A model generated the notes under the pieces. That model did no database searches. It was not told where the DNA came from and saw only the letters and a program-made list of their open reading frames with translations. Shown one piece after another: positions 26,405 to 34,799 of a DNA stretch of 64,000 nt. This stretch comes from Clostridia bacterium (GTDB taxonomy: Bacteria > Bacillota > Clostridia > TANB77 > CAG-508): the NCBI GenBank assembly GCA_017456555.1, contig JAFTJF010000010.1, positions 1 to 64,000 of the forward strand. The letters run 5' to 3'. The translations under genes were made by a program, and so were the position numbers. Position 1 is the first letter of the stretch, and the number at the start of each line of letters is the position of its first letter.

Positions 26405-26439
26405 AAAGTGGTATATAAGTATAATATATATACCACTTT
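26405..26439 (-). terminator. Hairpin after the tandem pilin genes
   Basis: A perfect 13-bp inverted repeat (26405-26417 with 26427-26439, 9-nt loop) lies 16 bases after the stop of the 160-residue pilin gene. The minus-strand tail is only moderately T-rich (ACTTTAATAT), so it may act as a partial terminator or 3' stabiliser within the operon. Confidence 0.55.
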
Positions 26440-26454
26440 TATTACTTTATTAAA

Positions 26455-26937
26455 TTATTTTCTAAACATAGGTTCTATTTTATTAGATTTATTATATGAT
26501 ATATTAATATAATCTAATAATCCATTATCTTGGAAAGATATTTCTACCCAATATTTATGTTTAACATCAATATTCTTTTTTATATTTTCTAATCCACTAA
26601 TATATTCTGAATTACTATCTGCTTCTGGTATTCCAGAATCATAAGTACTATCTGATGTTTCCATAAAAACACCAGGTATTTTTGTTATTTCAGACTTATT
26701 AGTATTAGAATTTGCAATTAGTGTTCCCACTAATGCTTTTATATTAGCTCCTGTTTGTTCTCCTTCATACATAGTAAATTTCAAATTGAAAGCTTCAATT
26801 TCTTGAGTTGACATTGAACTCAAAGCATCATCTACTGTGCTATTGGCATCATTTGTAACAAACATTCCTATAGCTATTATTAGTATTACAACTAATATTG
26901 CTCCAGCAATTAAAAGAGCTTTTGACCCATTTTCCAT
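26455..26937 (-). CDS. Pilin-like protein, paralogue of the upstream major pilin
   Basis: This 160-residue protein starts MENGSKALLIAGAILVVIL and has one N-terminal helix (about 7-28). The S-M-S-T-Q-E-I-E-A-F-N and G-A-N-I-K-A-L-V-G-T-L-I-A-N blocks are nearly identical to those of the 181-residue protein encoded 24 bases upstream, so the two are recent duplicates. The C-terminal half ends in a W-V-E-I-S-F-Q-D-N-G-L-L-D-Y-I strand pair, also shared. Its Shine-Dalgarno (AAGGGAAA, 9-10 bases off) is weaker than that of its twin. A hairpin follows the gene. Confidence 0.7.
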   Translation of the reverse strand: MENGSKALLIAGAILVVILIIAIGMFVTNDANSTVDDALSSMSTQEIEAFNLKFTMYEGEQTGANIKALVGTLIANSNTNKSEITKIPGVFMETSDSTYDSGIPEADSNSEYISGLENIKKNIDVKHKYWVEISFQDNGLLDYINISYNKSNKIEPMFRK

Positions 26938-26961
26938 AAATTAAATTTCCCTTTTTAAGAA

Positions 26962-27507
26962 TTAAGGTGTTTGTCCCATAGCACATTGTACGTTACTTTG
27001 GTTTGTTCTCATTTGAGCATCTGGATCAACTTTATCAGAAGCATCATAAGAAATTATGATATAGTCAATAATACCATTATCTTGGAAGTTGATTTCAACC
27101 CAGTATTCATGTTTTGTTTCAACTGAATTTCTGATTTTTCCTAAGTATGTGATATAGTTTTGTGGCATACCTGCATTGTTTGCATCAAATGCAGCTCTAA
27201 CAAAATTTTTCTTTGTGTTGCTTAATTGGTTGATATAAACTTGTGGAACTTTTGCTGGTTCATCTCTGTATGTATCAGCGTTAGCTATTAATCTTCCAAC
27301 TAAAGCTTTAATATTTGATCCTGTTTGAGCACCTTCATATCCTGTAAATTGGTTATTGAAAGCGTCGATTTCTTGTGTAGACATTGATGTTAATGAGTCT
27401 GTAATTGTACTTGATGCACTATTGTAAATAAACATACCAATAGCGATAATCAAAATACATAATAAAATTGCACCTGCGATTAAAAGTGCCTTTGAAGCAT
27501 TCTCCAT
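26962..27507 (-). CDS. Probable major pilin-like subunit
   Basis: This 181-residue protein starts MENASKALLIAGAILLCIL; a hydrophobic helix (about 7-28) is followed by S-M-S-T-Q-E-I-D-A-F-N-N-Q-F-T-G-Y-E and a C-terminal domain with W-V-E-I-N-F-Q-D-N-G-I-I-D-Y-I. No leader or glycine cleavage site of a standard prepilin is visible. AAGGAGGAAG is one of the best ribosome-binding sites in the operon. Codon choice in this gene is slightly less AT-extreme, both hints of high expression. With an internal promoter upstream and a hairpin after its twin, it is my candidate for the main filament subunit. This is inference. Confidence 0.7.
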   Translation of the reverse strand: MENASKALLIAGAILLCILIIAIGMFIYNSASSTITDSLTSMSTQEIDAFNNQFTGYEGAQTGSNIKALVGRLIANADTYRDEPAKVPQVYINQLSNTKKNFVRAAFDANNAGMPQNYITYLGKIRNSVETKHEYWVEINFQDNGIIDYIIISYDASDKVDPDAQMRTNQSNVQCAMGQTP

Positions 27508-27585
27508 AACTTCTTCCTCCTTAAAAATTGTATATTTTATTTAAAATTAACTAGAAAACATAGCCCTAGTATAACATTAAAAACT

Positions 27586-28020
27586 TTAGTATTCTTCGGC
27601 TTCAAATGTCATTGTTGCTATTCTACCAGTTTTTTCATGGTAAGTTACCTTTGAACATTTAAAGTCGATTTCTCCAAAATGTCTTACAAAATTTGTAATA
27701 TCAGATAAGACTATTTTTTCCATATTTAAGGTAATTTCGTCTAATACTAATGTTACATAAATTTCTATACTATATTGGTCATCCAATATATATAGACCAT
27801 TTTCATCTTTTGGAATTTCATATTTTTCATTATTACTTGTTGCTTTATTTATAACTGTAGTTACATCTAATCCATTTATTTCTTCTTTATTATATAACTC
27901 ATATTGAGAATTAAATGAATCTATTTCTCTTTTTTGTGTTTGATAATCTTTATATTTAAAGAAAAATATTGATAAAACTGCAATTACAATAATAACAATT
28001 ATAAGAAAATATTTTTTCAT
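27586..28020 (-). CDS. Small pilin-like protein
   Basis: This 144-residue protein has an N-terminal helix (about 4-21, following MKKYF) and a short outside domain. It keeps the family signature seen in the neighbouring pilin-like proteins: E-I-D-S-F-N-S-Q-Y-E-L-Y, then G-L-D-V-T-T-V-I-N-K-A and S-N-N-E-K-Y. Its N-terminus (MKKYF) differs from the M-E-N-x type. A promoter lies just upstream. AGGG sits eight bases before the ATG. Confidence 0.6.
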   Translation of the reverse strand: MKKYFLIIVIIVIAVLSIFFFKYKDYQTQKREIDSFNSQYELYNKEEINGLDVTTVINKATSNNEKYEIPKDENGLYILDDQYSIEIYVTLVLDEITLNMEKIVLSDITNFVRHFGEIDFKCSKVTYHEKTGRIATMTFEAEEY

Positions 28021-28067
28021 TTATAAACCCTACTTTTCATATTGTTTTATTTCTCATGTCTAGTTGT

Positions 28068-28096
28068 ATTTTACCTAATTATTTTTCATTTTTCAA
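28068..28096 (-). promoter_or_regulatory. Internal promoter upstream of the central pilin genes
   Basis: TTGAAA (revcomp 28091-28096), a 17-base spacer and TAAAAT (revcomp 28068-28073) occur on the minus strand. They lie in the largest gap of the operon, about 48 bases before the start at 28020. They would give extra transcripts of the 27586, 26962 and 26455 genes. Confidence 0.55.
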
Positions 28097-28128
28097 TATA
28101 TATTAATTAAAAATTTATATTTTTTTAT

Positions 28129-28815
28129 CTAATATTCTGGATTAATATATAATTTTAATTTTATAGATTTTACTCTTCCTGTTTCATCATAATATTCAAA
28201 ATCATCACCTGATTCACATACAAAAATATATTTATATATTCTTCTATTATTTCCATCTAATCTCGTTTGAGATAATGTTTCTGATAATGTATCTGTAATA
28301 TTTACTGTACTGTTAGATTCAGTATTATATTTTGTTAAAGTGAAAGAACTTGCAGTTCCATTTAATTGTTTTAATTGATTTACAGGGGTATTCATCAAAT
28401 TAAATATAGAAACTTCTTTTTTGTCTGCCCCAAAAGCAATTGTGTTTCTTTGAGTTAAGTATTGTTTCTCACTTAATTTTGTGGCATTTTCATTTTTATA
28501 TTCACTTGGAATTGAATAGATTGCTCCTGCTATATCAATTTCTAGTTGTATTGCATATCCATTTGTGTATTCACATTCTTCATTTGTACTATATACTAAA
28601 TTGGCCAATGATACAACATCAGTAATAGTATTGTAAGGTGTATCATAATATTCAAATTGACCATTATGAGCTTCTAATTGTTGATTTATCTGTTTATCAT
28701 CATAGGCTTTAGAAACTCTCCCTCCTGCTCTAAACATATATATCATTATTGATAAGAGGAATATTCCTAGTAAAACAGTTGCAGCCATCAACAAAGCTCT
28801 TGAGCCATTCTCCAT
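28129..28815 (-). CDS. Pilin-like protein with N-terminal helix
   Basis: This 228-residue protein starts MENGSRALLMAATVLLGIFL; the helix is about 7-28. The signature Q-Q-L-E-A-H-N-G-Q-F-E-Y-Y-D then D-V-V-S-L-A-N-L-V-Y-S-T-N-E-E-C is a divergent form of the operon-wide motif. The end contains D-F-E-Y-Y-D-E-T-G-R-V-K-S-I-K-L, like the C-terminal T-G-R-V/I block of its neighbours. The ribosome-binding site is GGAGGAAG. It lies 18 bases after the 273-residue pilin-like gene. Confidence 0.65.
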   Translation of the reverse strand: MENGSRALLMAATVLLGIFLLSIMIYMFRAGGRVSKAYDDKQINQQLEAHNGQFEYYDTPYNTITDVVSLANLVYSTNEECEYTNGYAIQLEIDIAGAIYSIPSEYKNENATKLSEKQYLTQRNTIAFGADKKEVSIFNLMNTPVNQLKQLNGTASSFTLTKYNTESNSTVNITDTLSETLSQTRLDGNNRRIYKYIFVCESGDDFEYYDETGRVKSIKLKLYINPEY

Positions 28816-28833
28816 ATATTACTTCCTCCTATA

Positions 28834-29655
28834 TTATATTTCTGAAAAATATATTTCATTAACTCTTCCTGTAATATCACTATATTTTATATCATCACAT
28901 CTAAATCTTCTTGTTTTAAAATCATATAAAGCCGATGTCCAAACTGCAGAACTCCATATTTTTAACTGGTCTTGACCACCTTGGTTTGTAACTGTTTGCT
29001 TCATATTAGTACTAGCAAAACTAACTAAAGTTTGAAGTGGAGTTACGTCATAGTTTTCTGTTCCATTATGTAATTTATTAGTTTCAGTTGTACTTAACCC
29101 CTCTATTCCTGATAATTCAGTTGGTGCTATTTCTTCATATTTAGTTAGTAATGGAGTTGTTTCATCAAATGTAGAATATATATTTCCATCTTTTTTATTG
29201 AATACAAATCCTACATCTCCCATTTTTATTGCACTTGAACCAGTCACGTCAGATCCTTCTAATAGCATTTTTTGTTTATTAAATCCAGCAGTTGTTTCAT
29301 CAAAGTAATATACTTCAAGAGATTCTTCTAAATCAGATTTTATATTTACATATACATTAATCCAATATTTTTCACCATATTTGTTTCCAGTTAAATATTT
29401 TTCACCAGCAACATATTTTTCATTATTACTTTGAGCTTTGGTTAGGCAAGATATGACATCAGCGCCATACATTGCCTTTTTATCAAAAACTTCATATTCT
29501 AAATTAAATTTTGCTAATTGTTCCGCTGTTTCCATTGAGTCTTCTTCTTCAGGCCATAATCTAACTGAAGAAAAGAAGTAAGCAATAAGCGACATTATTA
29601 GTACAGCTAGCAAAACTCCAGCTGCTATTTCTAAAGCTTTCGCAGCATTTTCCAT
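28834..29655 (-). CDS. Pilin-like protein with N-terminal helix
   Basis: This 273-residue protein starts MENAAKALEIAAGVLLAVLI with a hydrophobic helix at about 7-28, here with a glutamate at position 9 inside the helix. The motif E-Q-L-A-K-F-N-L-E-Y-E-V-F and Y-G-A-D-V-I-S-C-L-T-K-A-Q-S-N-N-E-K-Y links it to the smaller pilin-like proteins, and D-I-T-G-R-V-N-E-I-Y-F is the shared C-terminal block. It directly follows the platform gene by 19 bases, the first subunit gene of the operon. Confidence 0.65.
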   Translation of the reverse strand: MENAAKALEIAAGVLLAVLIMSLIAYFFSSVRLWPEEEDSMETAEQLAKFNLEYEVFDKKAMYGADVISCLTKAQSNNEKYVAGEKYLTGNKYGEKYWINVYVNIKSDLEESLEVYYFDETTAGFNKQKMLLEGSDVTGSSAIKMGDVGFVFNKKDGNIYSTFDETTPLLTKYEEIAPTELSGIEGLSTTETNKLHNGTENYDVTPLQTLVSFASTNMKQTVTNQGGQDQLKIWSSAVWTSALYDFKTRRFRCDDIKYSDITGRVNEIYFSEI

Positions 29656-29674
29656 TTTATTTTACCTTTCTTTA

Positions 29675-31747
29675 TTACATTGACATTGAAGACATTGTTG
29701 AGAATGCTTTTGTCATACTTGTCATACCGATTACACACATTGGTACGATCAAGTAACCAACAAATAGTACAACCATTGGGGCAAAACCTATTATTTGACC
29801 AATTTTTGATTTTCTTGCAATCAATCTTTCGTTTGATTCTTTTCTCTTTTCTTGGTGGTAAGCTCTTTCTGTATCTAACTCATCAAAAGCCTCTCTAATT
29901 GGTATTTGCTCAACAGCAGCTTGTAAGCTTTCTACTATTCTTATTAATTGTTGGAAAGATATATCATTTTTTAATTCTTCTAATGCTTCCCAAGGTCCAC
30001 TTTCGTAGTTATTAACACATTTACTGATTGGCTCTCTAAATATATTAGAATATCTTTCTAGCCATTCTAGAATCATTTCTACGTTAACCCTTTCAATTTT
30101 CATAAGCATTAATATAATTGTTTGGAATTGCATTACTTCATTTTCCATATCCATTTGTCTCATGATTTTTTGGAATATTAATAACCATACTGGTCCTTGA
30201 TATGAAAGTACCATTATTACTAATGCAATTAATACTTCAAACCATTTAACATATTCTGATTGAACAATTTGTAATTTATCCCAAATTCTTGTTGTTATTG
30301 TTTCTAATTCTTCTGCAGAACTCATTCCATATTGATCTGATTCTGCAACATCTTCAGCTAATTCTTCTTGAGTTATATCATAATCATGTTGATATTTTTT
30401 CAAGAAATAATTATCTTTTTCAGTCGTTTCCATTGCTTTCTTTTCTTGAGATTCTGACATTGTTCCAAGTAAGTTATAATCTGACGTTGGCTCTGTAAAT
30501 TGATAATTTATAGCCATCTTATGTGCAGCAAATAAAATTATTATTCCAAGTATAAATCCAAGAATTGCAATGCAAATTCTATTTATGTATAACCATTCAA
30601 TTTTTAATTTTGATGCTGAATCTTTTAATAATTGAACTATTTTTCTATAATCTTTTGATCCTTGTTTTGGTATAAAACAATCAACTAATTTTTTAACTAA
30701 TGGTTTTTTGTAAAGTTTTGCTTGCCAAGGGTTTTCCATGTTTTTTGCTGTATTTACACTACCATTGTCTTTTAATTTTCTTACTATTATAAAAGATAAG
30801 AAAGTTAATATAATAAGACCTACTTGTACCATGAATCCTAAAGTTCCATTATAGAATTGTCTTGTAAAAGCGAACTGTCCAATTGCCCAGTTTTTTACAA
30901 CATCTAAGAATAATATTGGAACTGCAGAAATCATTGATAGAGATTGGAACACATAGTCCAATTTATCTCTTTTCATAATTTCGATTTGCATCTCTTGTGT
31001 AATATTATTTAAGTTTTTTAAGTAAAGAGATGCACCATCTTTATCTTTTCTATCACCAAATTCTTTTGTTAAATATGATACTCCAGCAAACTCTTTTAAG
31101 TAACTGTTTGGAGCAATATCATAATATTTTTCAAGTTCTGTTTCTGGATCATCAGAAATTAAAACTTCATATATTTTTTCTGCTTGTCGTGATACTTCTT
31201 TTTCATCGTCTTGTGAAACTTCATAAATAGCTTCTTCAACCATGTTGTATTCATGATAAGCATGTCTGATTTCAGCAAAGAAATCTAATTGTTCTCTTAG
31301 TAATTTATTATCAATACCGTCAACCATACCTTCTAGAAGAGATTCTAGGAAGAATAATTCAAATAGCAACAATGAACTTAACAATAAGAAGTTTGAATAA
31401 GTCATATAAATTATAAATGCTGTTAGTGGCACAACTAATATTATTGCTTTGAATAATATTTTAGCAACTTGTTTTCTTGTTATATACTCATCTTCAAGAT
31501 TTATAATTTCAAGTCTTCTTCTTAATTTTAATGTATATCTTCTTAGGAATGGCATATTAACACATTTAATATAGAATTTTTGATAAAAAATATCCATACT
31601 AAATGAAGACTTTTTAGTTCCTTCAACTAATTGTTTTACATATTTAGTATTTTTGTTTTGCATTTTGCTTGACATTATAACATATGCAAGAACGATAATA
31701 CCAAATAAGCCACCTACAACAGCTATTAATATTACTGGCATGCTCAT
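29675..31747 (-). CDS. Double T2SSF-type platform protein (TadB/TadC-like fusion)
   Basis: The platform protein of Tad and type II/IV systems anchors the ATPase and subunits. Normally TadB and TadC are separate; here one 690-residue chain has two membrane sets. The N-half has helices at about 5-24, about 95-135 and about 265-330 around an E-Q-L-D-F-F-A-E-I-R-H-A-Y-H cytoplasmic domain. The C-half has a helix near 385-410 and others at about 500-530 and 650-680 around a T2SSF-like domain (Q-T-I-I-L-M-L-M-K-I and the I-P-I-R-E-A-F-D-E-L-D block). The ribosome-binding site GAGAGGAAG is about nine bases from the ATG. It follows the ATPase gene. Confidence 0.75.
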   Translation of the reverse strand: MSMPVILIAVVGGLFGIIVLAYVIMSSKMQNKNTKYVKQLVEGTKKSSFSMDIFYQKFYIKCVNMPFLRRYTLKLRRRLEIINLEDEYITRKQVAKILFKAIILVVPLTAFIIYMTYSNFLLLSSLLLFELFFLESLLEGMVDGIDNKLLREQLDFFAEIRHAYHEYNMVEEAIYEVSQDDEKEVSRQAEKIYEVLISDDPETELEKYYDIAPNSYLKEFAGVSYLTKEFGDRKDKDGASLYLKNLNNITQEMQIEIMKRDKLDYVFQSLSMISAVPILFLDVVKNWAIGQFAFTRQFYNGTLGFMVQVGLIILTFLSFIIVRKLKDNGSVNTAKNMENPWQAKLYKKPLVKKLVDCFIPKQGSKDYRKIVQLLKDSASKLKIEWLYINRICIAILGFILGIIILFAAHKMAINYQFTEPTSDYNLLGTMSESQEKKAMETTEKDNYFLKKYQHDYDITQEELAEDVAESDQYGMSSAEELETITTRIWDKLQIVQSEYVKWFEVLIALVIMVLSYQGPVWLLIFQKIMRQMDMENEVMQFQTIILMLMKIERVNVEMILEWLERYSNIFREPISKCVNNYESGPWEALEELKNDISFQQLIRIVESLQAAVEQIPIREAFDELDTERAYHQEKRKESNERLIARKSKIGQIIGFAPMVVLFVGYLIVPMCVIGMTSMTKAFSTMSSMSM

Positions 31748-31791
31748 TTAGTTGCTTCCTCTCTTTCTAAAAGTTTTATAATTATTGTTTT

Positions 31792-33903
31792 TTATACTGT
31801 TGGTTTATTTTGTGTATTTGTTGTATTTTCTGTTTTTGGTTTTTGTGTTGATTGGCTTCCTGTAGTATTACTTACAGGTCTTCTTTTCATTCCATTTGCA
31901 TTTTGAGGTTGATTTGGTCTAGGAACCTTTTTTACCTCTGGTGCAGTTTCTTTCTTTTCTTCTGTTTTTGGTTGTTCTACTATTTCATTACCATTTTCAT
32001 CATATTTTGGTAGTTTTGGTGGTTTAATTCCCCAGTTTCTTTCCAAGAATGCATCAAACGCAACAACGTCTGTATCATTCATGTTTTCTCTCATACCTCT
32101 AATATTTTCTGGTGAAATTGGATTTGTTAAAATATAAGAATCATCAGCAAATTCTAATACGTTATGGTATTTATATAATTCTCTATTTGTTTGTTTTGTA
32201 AAGAATATTGTAGCATTATCGAAAAATTTATCAAATTTTCCTTCTAATGTTTTTTCATTTCTATGGTCAAATGTATATTCGTTCTTCTCTTCTACTGGAA
32301 TACACTCTGTTACTCTTTCGATATAACGTCTACCTCTAAAGTCTTTTACTAAGTGAATGTTAAAGTTTAAAACTTGAACAACTTGCTCTGCAGCTGTTTG
32401 CTCATCTTTAAATACACCAGCTCTTAACATTGAGTTACGAAGTGCTGTAACTAAGTTAGGGAAAGTTTTAGCGTGGTGAGTAAATAATGTAAATTTAGAA
32501 GCAACTTGGGCTGATTGGATCATCCAAGAAGCAACGGGGTCAGTAGCAACCTCACCGATGATGTTAACAGAACCGTCAGTTTTCTTTTGAACGTCTAGAC
32601 AGTCTTGTCCAGAAATTGTTTCAGTTTCACGCATTGATACGATATTTCTTGTTGGATATATCTTTCTTAAGTGCAACTCAAACGCTGTTTCTGTGATACG
32701 AAGGTTCATTGTTTCATATATATTTTCAATCATCGCCATAAGCATTGTTGTTTTACCACAACCTTGCTCTCCTGTTAGAGCTATAATTCTAGCTCCTTTT
32801 ACAAGGAATTTTAATAATTCAATTGTTTCTTCTTTTCCATCAAATTTAATGATTTGTTCTAGAGTAGCTCTTTTAACGTCGAACTTTCTTACGAAGAATG
32901 CCCAAGTTTCGCACATTGAAGGTCTAACAACAACGACACGAGAACCGTCTTTCATTTCATTAATTTTGAATCCGTTTGTGTCAGATAACTGACCAGGGTT
33001 ATTATATTTGTAAATATTTTGACATACTCTTTTTAATTCTGCCTCAGTACCAAAAGATAAGAATGCTAAACGAATAGATTTACCTTGGAAGAATATCCAT
33101 ATAGCATCACAGGCTCTTGGTATTTTTGATTCCATAGCTTGTTTCAAATAGTCTCCATCAGTTTGAGCAACTTGGCTTAAGAATGATTCAGGAAGACCTG
33201 ATGTACCACCAGATACACCATCTATGTTCATATCTCTAATTTCATCTATACTACTGAATCCTTTATATTTTTGATAAATTCTTTGAACTACAATTTCTAG
33301 TTTATCTGGAAAATCTAGATGAATTTGTTCTTGTTCATAAATATCATCAATCTCTTCTTTTGTTATAACATAACAAGGTTTAGATTCTCCCTCTACATAT
33401 TTTAAAGCTGCTAGATTGTATTTTTTAATAAGTTCTGTTAAAGCTTCATATGAGAATGTTTTCTTATATTCATGAATTAAAATATCAAATTTATCTTGAG
33501 CTGTTAATAAAGATGGAGTATCAAATGGAATTGCTTTTGATATATTTGTTTCATCAACACCATATTCTTTTGATAATAAGTCATATATTAATTCTTTAAC
33601 ATATTTCTTATCATTAACATCTCCATATGTACAACCTTTAAGAGCTTTCTTTAATTCATATTTTTTGGCTCTTCTTCTTTTTAATTCTTCTTCTGATAAA
33701 CCTATATCATATAAGTTTATTTTTGTAATCTCATCTAATCTTTGTTTAACGAATTTAATCATTTTATCCATTGTAAATGTTTTATCGTCAACTTCGATAG
33801 CTTCTTCAATTTCTTGATTTTTGTTTTTCTTAATCATGTAAACAATTGCTGCTATCGCTGCAACAACTACAACAAAGATTAAAGCTAAATTTGGTAAATT
33901 CAT
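31792..33903 (-). CDS. CpaF/TadA-like secretion ATPase with membrane anchor
   Basis: This T2SSE ATPase would power subunit assembly. The 703-residue chain opens with a hydrophobic helix (about 4-24), which is unusual for a CpaF. The ATPase core begins near 260. Walker A is G-E-Q-G-C-G-K-T-T (378-386), and the M-R-E-T-E block is near 424. The Walker B region V-N-I-I-G-E-V-A-T-D (446-455) departs from the common G-E-V-R-G. The H-box reads T-H-H-A-K-T (475-480) in place of T-x-H-A-N-S. The tail after 630 is Pro/Lys/Asn/Gln-rich and probably disordered. GGGAGGGAG precedes the ATG by 8-9 bases. Confidence 0.85.
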   Translation of the reverse strand: MNLPNLALIFVVVVAAIAAIVYMIKKNKNQEIEEAIEVDDKTFTMDKMIKFVKQRLDEITKINLYDIGLSEEELKRRRAKKYELKKALKGCTYGDVNDKKYVKELIYDLLSKEYGVDETNISKAIPFDTPSLLTAQDKFDILIHEYKKTFSYEALTELIKKYNLAALKYVEGESKPCYVITKEEIDDIYEQEQIHLDFPDKLEIVVQRIYQKYKGFSSIDEIRDMNIDGVSGGTSGLPESFLSQVAQTDGDYLKQAMESKIPRACDAIWIFFQGKSIRLAFLSFGTEAELKRVCQNIYKYNNPGQLSDTNGFKINEMKDGSRVVVVRPSMCETWAFFVRKFDVKRATLEQIIKFDGKEETIELLKFLVKGARIIALTGEQGCGKTTMLMAMIENIYETMNLRITETAFELHLRKIYPTRNIVSMRETETISGQDCLDVQKKTDGSVNIIGEVATDPVASWMIQSAQVASKFTLFTHHAKTFPNLVTALRNSMLRAGVFKDEQTAAEQVVQVLNFNIHLVKDFRGRRYIERVTECIPVEEKNEYTFDHRNEKTLEGKFDKFFDNATIFFTKQTNRELYKYHNVLEFADDSYILTNPISPENIRGMRENMNDTDVVAFDAFLERNWGIKPPKLPKYDENGNEIVEQPKTEEKKETAPEVKKVPRPNQPQNANGMKRRPVSNTTGSQSTQKPKTENTTNTQNKPTV

Positions 33904-33935
33904 CTAAAGGTCTCCCTCCCTTTAAAATTTTGAGT

Positions 33936-34784
33936 TTATGATTTTAAATTTAATTCTTTTAGTTTTTCTATAATTCTTTTGCAAGAATTTTCTACTGCAC
34001 CAGCAAATTCTGAATTTTTGTCATTTAATTTACTTGCTAGTCTTGTTGTTAAGAAAAATTGTGCAACCCCTGCTTCACAAATATTTTTTACATATGATGT
34101 ATTATAAGGAATTGAAATAATTTCTCTTTTTTCATTTATATATCTTGTATAATTTTTTGGATTGTACACTGTATTATCATCTGAATTTGAAAGTAATGGA
34201 ATTACTTTCTCTCTTTTTAATAACTCAGGGTATTTTTGCATAAATTGTAAATATTCATCTGCTTGTTTTAAATTTTTAGTAAAGTTATATACTATTATGT
34301 GTGATGTTTCTAATAAAGTTTTTGTTGTTTCATCATTTAGTGTTTTTTCTAAATCTACAAATACTATATCATAGTATTTATCTGCTGCTTTTAATAAATC
34401 TTTATATAACATTAATGATTTTACATAATCTTCTCTTACTTTTGTTTTTAGTCCACAAACCACATCTAATCTATTTTTAAATACAACTCTTGTAAAGTTT
34501 GTTATTACCTCTGGAGTAGCTTTATTACTTGCAACGGCACTTACTAAACCTTCTGCTCCAGATGAAATGTCCATTTTTCCTTTATTTAATTGTTTTGCAA
34601 TGTCTTTTTTTGCGTTAACATTTACATTCCAGAAACATCTTTCCATTGTATCATCATCAAAAGTTGCATCTATTAATAGTATTTTGTAATTGTGTTCTAT
34701 AGCCATTTGTGTAGCTATAGAAGCAATTGAAACAGTTTGTCCTGATTCTTTTTTGCTACCGCTCCAAAAACCTATTATCGCCAT
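33936..34784 (-). CDS. MinD/CpaE-like protein with degenerate P-loop
   Basis: This 282-residue SIMIBI-class protein has a ParA/MinD fold: IIGFWSGSKKESGQTVSIAS at the P-loop position, I-L-L-I-D-A-T-F after the second strand and D-I-V-F-V-D-L-E in the middle. Aligned with KGGVGKTT, the signature first lysine (K11) remains but the P-loop lysine is Gln16 and both central glycines are lost. ATP hydrolysis is therefore doubtful. In Tad loci CpaE/TadZ localises the machinery, and that scaffolding role may remain. It overlaps nothing; GGAGGAAA precedes its ATG. Confidence 0.75.
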   Translation of the reverse strand: MAIIGFWSGSKKESGQTVSIASIATQMAIEHNYKILLIDATFDDDTMERCFWNVNVNAKKDIAKQLNKGKMDISSGAEGLVSAVASNKATPEVITNFTRVVFKNRLDVVCGLKTKVREDYVKSLMLYKDLLKAADKYYDIVFVDLEKTLNDETTKTLLETSHIIVYNFTKNLKQADEYLQFMQKYPELLKREKVIPLLSNSDDNTVYNPKNYTRYINEKREIISIPYNTSYVKNICEAGVAQFFLTTRLASKLNDKNSEFAGAVENSCKRIIEKLKELNLKS

Positions 34785-34799
34785 ATTTTCCTCCAGATA

